From positions 261,745,480 to 261,809,479 of the forward strand of contig CM042687.1 of assembly GCA_023614405.1 (NCBI GenBank): a stretch of DNA of 64,000 nucleotides. Reading direction: 5' to 3'. The notes under the pieces were generated by a model. That model ran no database searches and was not told the DNA's origin. It was given only the letters and a program-made list of their open reading frames with translations. The DNA is from Avena insularis (Eukaryota; Streptophyta; Magnoliopsida; Poales; Poaceae). A program made the position numbers and the translations under genes. Positions 58,790 to 64,000 of the stretch are shown one piece after another (position 1 is the stretch's first letter; every line of letters starts with the position of its first letter).

Positions 58790-60235
58790 TTATCCAACCT
58801 TGATGCTCTCAATATTTTCAATGGAATTCAGGCAATAGCTTCTAACAACCTTCTTAGGGAAATAAACAGTATGCTCTTTGTCATCAATATTGAATGTTAC
58901 TTTTCCTGGATTGCAATTAATGACAGCACCTGCAGTATTAAGAAAAGGTCTCCCAAGAATAATAGACATATTATCATATTTAGGCATTTCAAGCACAACA
59001 AAATCAGTCTGAACAAAGCAATTATGAGCCACTTGAACAGGAACATCCTCACATATACCAACAGGAATAGTAGTTGACTTATCAGCCATTTGCAAAGATA
59101 TATCAGTTGGTATCAATTTTTCTAGCTGGAGTCTCTTGTAGAGAGAAAATGGCATAATACTAACTCCATCTCCCAAATCACATAAAGCAGTTCTAACATA
59201 ATTGTTCTTAATGGAGAAAGGAATAGTTGGTATACCTGGATCACCAAGTTTCTTTGGAACCTTACCATTGAAGGAGTAATTAGCAAGCAAAGTAGAAATC
59301 TCCTCGTTAGGAATCTTCCTTTTATTAGAGACAATATCCTTCATATACTTCGAATAAGCAGGAAATTTAATAGCATCAGTCAAAGGAATTTGCAAAAATA
59401 AAGGTTTCATCCACTCACAAAACTTGTTGTAGTGTTCTTCCTTCTTTGCCTTGTGTTTCTTACCTAGAAAAGGCATGGGTTTCTGCACCCAAGGTTCTAT
59501 CTCACTACCATGTTTCTTAGCAATAAAATCTTCCTTAGTGTACCTAGTGTTCTTAGTGTGCTTCTCAGGTTCTTCCTCACCTTCCTCCTTATCAGGAGCA
59601 TCATTTTTATCATTACCACTCTCAGTTTCAGCATCAGAGACAGATATACTATTAGGATCTACAGCAGGTTCAAGTGGTTCCTCAACTATCTTATGTTTCT
59701 TTTTCTTTCTCTTACGAGGATTACCACTACTTTCACCTTGCTGAGAATCCTGCTCAATTCTTTTAGGGTGTCCTTCAGGATATAAAGGATCTTGAGTAGC
59801 TATACCACTCCTAGTTCTAATTCCATAAGCATGTTTATCTCCTGAAGCATTTACTAGCATATCCTTTTGTACCTTAGCAAGTTGATCAAGTTGGGTTTGA
59901 ACCATTTGAAAGTGTTTACAAAGCATTATAATATCATTAGAAGTTCTTTCCACAATATCTTTCAACTCATTGATAGCTCTAGAGTTTTCCAATAAATGAT
60001 TCTGAACTTGTTTATTAAAATTACCTTGTTTAACAATAAAAATGTCAAGTTTCTCTAAACATTGATCAGGAGGCTTACCATAGGGAATATCACCTTCATT
60101 AAAGTGGAGAGAGTGTAGCTCAATAGTAGATGAGTGGGGAATTGTCTTATATAATTCTTCTATAGGAGGTAGATTCTTCACATCTTTAGCTCTAATACCT
60201 CTCTCCTTTAGACACTTCTTAGTTTCCTTCATCAT
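58790..60235 (-). pseudogene. Gag C-terminal and protease frame of element C
   Basis: This is a 481-codon open frame, the longest in the window. The first third is hydrophilic, with a Lys-rich stretch (RKRKKKKHK, about residue 180), then acidic Glu/Asp runs. After a KPMPFLGKKHKAKK segment comes an Athila-type retropepsin: the active-site motif at 59165-59179 reads DLGDG where relatives have DLG followed by Ala-Ser. The Asp is kept. It is followed by MPFSLYKRL and later ILGRPFLNTAGA, the second conserved protease part. The frame ends without any RT. It is separated from upstream gag by frameshifts near 60230, so it is unlikely to be made in the normal way. Confidence 0.8.
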
Positions 60236-61380
60236 TTAATGCAATAACTCCCCTCTTCATCGGTGTTGGTGTTGGAACTGGTTCAGGAGTAACTGGTTCA
60301 GGAACAATAGTCTCAAGTGTATTTAGCTCAGTTGAAGTCCAATCATCATAATTCTTGCTTATCTTAGCCATTAATTCTTTAGCATCTGTAGGAGTTATTT
60401 TCCTGAAAACACAATCAGCAAAGCTATCTAGGTAGGTCCTAGAATCATCAGTTAGTCCATTATAATAAATATCAAGAAGCTCATTCTTAGGTAATGGACA
60501 TCCAGGATGTGCATGAATCAAGGCACGGAACCTTGTCTATGACTCAGGCAATTTCTCTTCTTCTCCTTGTTTAAAATCAAAAAGTCTCTACAAAGCAGCA
60601 TGTCTAGCACTGGGAGGAAAATATTTCTGTAAGAAATAAGCAATCAAGCAATCGGGGCTAACAATGGAACCAGGAGCTAATCTATTAAACCAAGCCCTAG
60701 CTTCTCCTTTTAGTGAAAAAGGGAAGATCTTTGTGACAAAGTACTTACGCATCTTAAAATGATCAGAGAACAAAGTACTCATAGTAGAAAGCTCATTCAT
60801 ATGAGCCACAACACTCATTTTCAGTCCCATAAAAAGGTTCTTTCTCAACATTGTCCAAATAGGATAAATCAAGAGAGAAATCATAATATTTATCTTTAAT
60901 ATCTATGGGAGAGGTGGCAAACTTAGGATCAGAGGACAGTTTAGGCATAATAGTACGTCTAGCAAGGAGACTCTTAATAGCACTAGTACCATGTGTGTTT
61001 TGGCACTCTTCAACAAATTCATTAGTGAACTCAATGTAACCATCATTAATATCATAACTCTCTCTAGACTCAGGTGAGCTAACAGGTGTAACAGTGTCTT
61101 CACTAGGAGTTTCGGTATTTCCTAGACTAGCCATAGTAGCATCTAGGAAAGGACTTAATGAACCACTTGCATCAAGCATAGTAGAAGTAACATCATGAGC
61201 ATCAAAGCAGTTTCAGATTCAGTAGTAGTAGCAGTCTGTGTAGCATGAGTATGTAGTGGTGGTGTAATAAGCTTACTTATCATAGACGGTGAATCAAGAG
61301 CAACAAAGGTGTTTAGGACTGTACCTCTTCTTGTAGTGGATGGTAAAATAGGGAACTTTCCATAACGAGACTTACCCATG
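60222..61380 (-). pseudogene. Gag N-terminal and central part of element C
   Basis: An ATG at 61380-61378 (MGKSRYGKF..) begins the frame soon after the primer site. The text then runs through at least four frames: 61380-61200, 61179-60793, 60884-60588 and 60521-60219. The third piece contains the Athila Gag core, FPFSLKGEARAWFNRLAPGS followed by FLQKYFPP, which belongs to the Retrotrans_gag family. The fourth continues with LDIYYNGLTDDSRTYLDSF, also typical. Several frameshifts and an early stop before 60521 make it non-functional. Gag would form particles and package RNA of this element and possibly of element B. Confidence 0.8.
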
Positions 61381-61439
61381 ATGATTGAAGTAGCAGTGAA
61401 CAATAATAGATCCAAGTGAACTTACAAATAAAGCTATGC

Positions 61440-61457
61440 TCCCCGGCAACGGTGCCA
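61440..61457 (-). other. Primer binding site of element C (tRNA-Asp type)
   Basis: On the minus strand, tggcaccgttgccgggga lies 11 nt after the LTR end and matches the complement of the tRNA-Asp 3' end with one change. Confidence 0.85.
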
Positions 61458-61468
61458 GAAAATAGTCT

Positions 61469-62830
61469 TGATGACCCACAAGTGTAGGGGATCGAAACAG
61501 TCTTCGCGGGTAGTATTACCCAATTTATTGATTTGACACAAGAGGAGCCAAAGAATACTTGCAAGCCTTAAGAACTGAGTTGTCAATTCAGCTGCACCTG
61601 GAAATAGTTCTTGCTCACAGAAGTTTATCAGTAGCAACAGTTTGGTAGTAGCAACAACAAAGCAACAACAATAGTGAAGCAGGAGCAATAGTAATAGTAA
61701 CGGTAAACAGTGGGATTCGAGTGCGGTAGGCATAGGGATGGATGAACTAGCGTTGCATGGACGAGTCTAAACATGTAACTTCAAGATATAGGGCATTGCA
61801 GATAAATAATAACAAGCATCTAATTACTAAACAATCCTAGGCATGTGCTCCATATATAGTCATACGTGCTCGCAATGAGAACTTGCACAACATCTTCTGT
61901 CCAGCCAGCCCGTGGCAGCGGGGCCTCTAGGGAACTACTGGCAATTAAGGTGCTCCTTTTAATAGAGCACCGGAGCAAAGCATTAACACTCCGTGAACAC
62001 ATGTGATCCTCACACCATAGCCATCTCCTCCGTTTGTCCCAATTATTGTCACTTTGGGGCCTTTGGATCTAGACAGTGATATGTGTACACAACTTGTATA
62101 TAAGATCACAAACAATACTATCATAATTATTCAATAATAAGTTCAGATCTGAGATCATGGCACTCGGGCCCTAGTGATAAGCATTAAGCACAAAAAGTTG
62201 CAACAAAGTCAAATAGCACTAATAGAGATACTAGGCACTATGATAGAACTCGTCCAATCCCTACCATCCCCAAGCCTACAGCAGGGGATTACTCACTCAT
62301 GGATGATGGCAACATCGATGGTTGATGGAGATGCGTTGGTGATGAGGATGGAGATGATCCTCTCCAAATTCCTCGTCCCGGCAGGGTGCTAAACCGGAGT
62401 TTTTAGATCCGAATCTTGGTTTCTGGTGGCGGCGGCGGAGCGGAACTCTTTCTAAAAACTATCGAACCCCCCTCAGTTTTTAGGTCGAGAGGCAACTTAT
62501 AGTCGCAGAGGGAGGCCGAGGGGGTGCTTGGGGTGGCTACACCCTCCCTAGGCGCGGCCAGAGGTGGGCCCGCGCCTGGCAGGGGTGTGGGCCCCCCAGG
62601 CCCCTTCTCCGTCTCATATTCTGGCTCCATGGGTCTTCTGGTGAAATATAATTTTTGGCATATTTCCCGGGATTTTTCCTGATTGTTGATTTTCTGCACA
62701 AAAACAAGACACCAAGGTAATTTTGCTGAAAACATCGTCAGTCCGTGTTAGTTGTATCCAAATCACACAAGTTTAGAGGAGAAATAATAGCAAAAATGTT
62801 CGAGAAAGTAGATACGTTTTGGACGTATCA
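61469..62830 (-). repeat. 5' LTR of element C
   Basis: It is 1362 bp, starting TGATACGTCC on the minus strand, with hairpin arms at 62811-62817 and 62823-62829, and ending GTGGGTCATCA. It has a TATA-like ctataagt on the minus strand near 62495. It keeps about 86 bp (61713-61799) that the 3' copy lacks. Confidence 0.9.
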
Positions 62831-62881
62831 GACCTCTACGAGAAGTTGAAGTTAGTCCAACAAAGACAAAAGAGTTAGATA

Positions 62882-63060
62882 CTACTTCCTCTGTTCCAAA
62901 TAATAAGATTTTTTAGTCTTTTTTTGAAATGCATGCATCTAGACACCTTTTGGTATGTAGGTTCAGAACAAAATAAATAAACCTATACGCTAAAAGACAT
63001 GTAGATACACGTTTTTCATAAAAAGGCCAAAACATCTTATATTTTGATCGGAGGAAGCAG
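62882..63060. mobile_element. Stowaway-type MITE
   Basis: A 179-bp element with imperfect inverted ends: ctacttcctctgttcc at the left and, in reverse, ctgcttcctccgatc at the right. These are forms of the CTCCCTCCGTTCC end of Stowaway elements. A TA is present on the left (62880-62881); the right TA has changed. It has no coding capacity; such elements are moved by mariner-type transposases. Confidence 0.8.
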
Positions 63061-63440
63061 AAGCAGTGATACTAGAGATCCAATAAGACTTAGATGGGAA
63101 CCAATTCCAAATAATTGAAACCATTTCAATAGAACGATGTTGCTGAAGCAAAAGCCAACCATTAGTTATAGAGATGGATCTAGTGCTAGATTAGTCTACA
63201 ATTTGCTCTTTCTAGATTTTGGTTTAACCAGGAGCTTACCTGACAAACTCATTGTGTCATAAAAGTTCTGCAGATTTTTTATAAAGATATGTGATATGAA
63301 TAATATAGTCTGAGAGTCAGACCCTGGACCTGTGATATTCTATTATACTACTTTGTTGGGTATAGTACTCATGGAGCATTGTTCAATGAGTGTTAGGCCA
63401 ATAACATGCGCACTAGAACATGCAGTGGTGTGCTGGGTCA

Positions 63441-64000
63441 CCGCGAGGCTGTAGTCAACGCCGTCGCCATCCTCATCTCCGTCCTTGCTACACCATACAT
63501 CAACCACCCTTGCCGGCACCATCCATCCGCCACCCTTGCCACCTTGCAAGTTGATAAAGGTGCATTTTTCCATCGTCAACCACCACTTGGCAAACTCTTC
63601 GGAGATCGGGGAACATCGTCATGGGACTCCCAAAATGCCTAGCTCAGACCGAGGAAGTCTTCTAGGTTGTCTGGTGCATGCATGGCGGGCTGCTGTCCTT
63701 GGTACTCTACCCCTAGCTCCTGCTCCTCCTTCACCTTCCTCGGAGGCAGAGATTGGCGAAACTGGAGGAAAAGCCGACCTTGTGGCTGCTCCAGCTTTGG
63801 CACGCGGAAGACAATGTCGCCCCGTTGGCATCGTGGAGGAGACGACGGTTCCTGCATCAGGGAGAGGAAGACGATTCCGTCTCACTAGCGTCTTGGAGAA
63901 CTTCGGCACGCGTAGCGAATGGGCGTTGTCATGGGAGGGGACGTTGTGCGATGACCTGACATGGGGGAGTTGCGTGACCTGGAGGAGCCGCTACGCGATA
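63441..64000. other. Unassigned GC-rich sequence at the window end
   Basis: Overlapping frames of 66-96 codons occur on both strands. A 72-codon minus-strand frame (63857-63639), starting with ATG, looks compositionally the most protein-like (..FLQFRQSLPPRKVKEE..), but I recognise no family. It could be the start of a retroposon, a host gene end or an accident of composition. Confidence 0.3.

Larger units (their letters stand above)
44169..62830 (-). mobile_element. Element C: Athila-type Gypsy element without polymerase, split by the Angela-type element
   Basis: The element is read on the minus strand. The 5' LTR is on the right (61469-62830), followed by a tRNA-Asp primer site, broken gag, protease, a second frame of Athila type, a non-coding 3' region, a polypurine tract and the 3' LTR (44169-45473). 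The target duplications ggcct and gacct differ by one base. The Angela-type element sits across the inner end of the 3' LTR. No RT, RNase H or integrase motif is present in the internal region, so the element is non-autonomous now or belongs to a group that carries gag and protease only. Confidence 0.85.
40767..63440 (+). repeat. Old Gypsy LTR related to the LTR of element A, split by element C
   Basis: It starts TGTAATGCCCTAAAA at 40767, like the TGTAACATCCC start of element A. After an AT-rich part it matches element A: 43800-44168 against about 23755-24100, and 63061-63440 against 24130-24516, both ending tgctggg-n-ca. It is interrupted by element C between ggcct (44164-44168) and gacct (62831-62835), and by a MITE at 62882-63060. 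Without these, about 3.8 kb of LTR remains. Divergence from element A is high. It may be a solo LTR or the LTR of an element whose body lies in the decayed sequence to the left. Confidence 0.6.

Overview
This 64 kb window looks like intergenic DNA from a large grass genome, most probably Triticeae (wheat, barley, rye or a wild relative). It carries Copia elements with the LTR start, leader, initiator-Met primer site and polyprotein typical of the Angela/WIS/BARE-1 lineage, long-LTR chromovirus-type Gypsy elements, Athila-type Gypsy elements primed by tRNA-Asp, a Stowaway-type MITE and a hAT-type element. I recognise no intact host gene, tRNA, rRNA or CRISPR array. Almost every long reading frame is a piece of a decayed retrotransposon or an accidental frame inside an LTR.

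Layout. (1) 1-24.5 kb: an old chromovirus-type Gypsy element (element A, + strand) with very long LTRs. Its 5' LTR is cut by the end of another LTR (1-1768). Its gag is interrupted by a solo LTR (4037-5488, flanked by cctcc). Its RNase H and integrase N-terminus are gone, and a reverse-oriented LTR-like block (7564-11765) sits in their place. Its 3' LTR (12897 to about 24516) is split by a complete non-autonomous Athila-type element (element B, 16876-23452, flanked by gtggg). (2) 24.5-38.2 kb: mostly low-copy-looking sequence holding a poly(A) retroposon (24770-26022, 11-bp target duplication) and a 508-bp hAT-like element (28056-37253, 8-bp target duplication catccaac). The hAT-like element is split by a Copia element with dead coding sequence (element D, 28310-36994, flanked by cccgc). 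(3) 38.2-63.4 kb: decayed Gypsy LTR material, including an old relative of element A's LTR that starts at 40767. It is interrupted by a reverse-strand Athila-type element (element C, 44169-62830). Element C is itself interrupted, exactly at the junction of its 3' LTR and internal region, by a full-length Angela/WIS-type Copia element (45477-54495, flanked by caact). A Stowaway-type MITE lies at 62882-63060. (4) 63.4-64 kb: GC-rich sequence I cannot assign.

How the parts work together. None of the elements looks autonomous now. Element A has stop codons, an altered RT active site, a lost zinc-knuckle cysteine and no RNase H. Element C has gag and protease but no RT or integrase in the window. 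Element B has one 171-codon frame, but shares element C's tRNA-Asp primer site and a long stretch of its 3' internal region, so it probably used the machinery of a C-like partner. Element D keeps near-perfect cis signals but no open frames, so it also probably moved with proteins supplied by another element. The Angela-type element is the most complete, with RT and RNase H motifs intact but several frameshifts.

Most notable signals: a 640-bp tract of near identity inside otherwise strongly diverged LTRs of element A (a conversion-like tract over the promoter); a GATACGT-N5-ACGTATC hairpin at the LTR terminus of three otherwise different LTR types; indel-dominated differences between the LTRs of element D; a perfect hairpin directly after the TATA box of the Angela LTR; and the shared internal module of elements B and C. 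I found no clear new biological system. Element boundaries come from reading TSDs and termini by eye, and identities are by-eye estimates.
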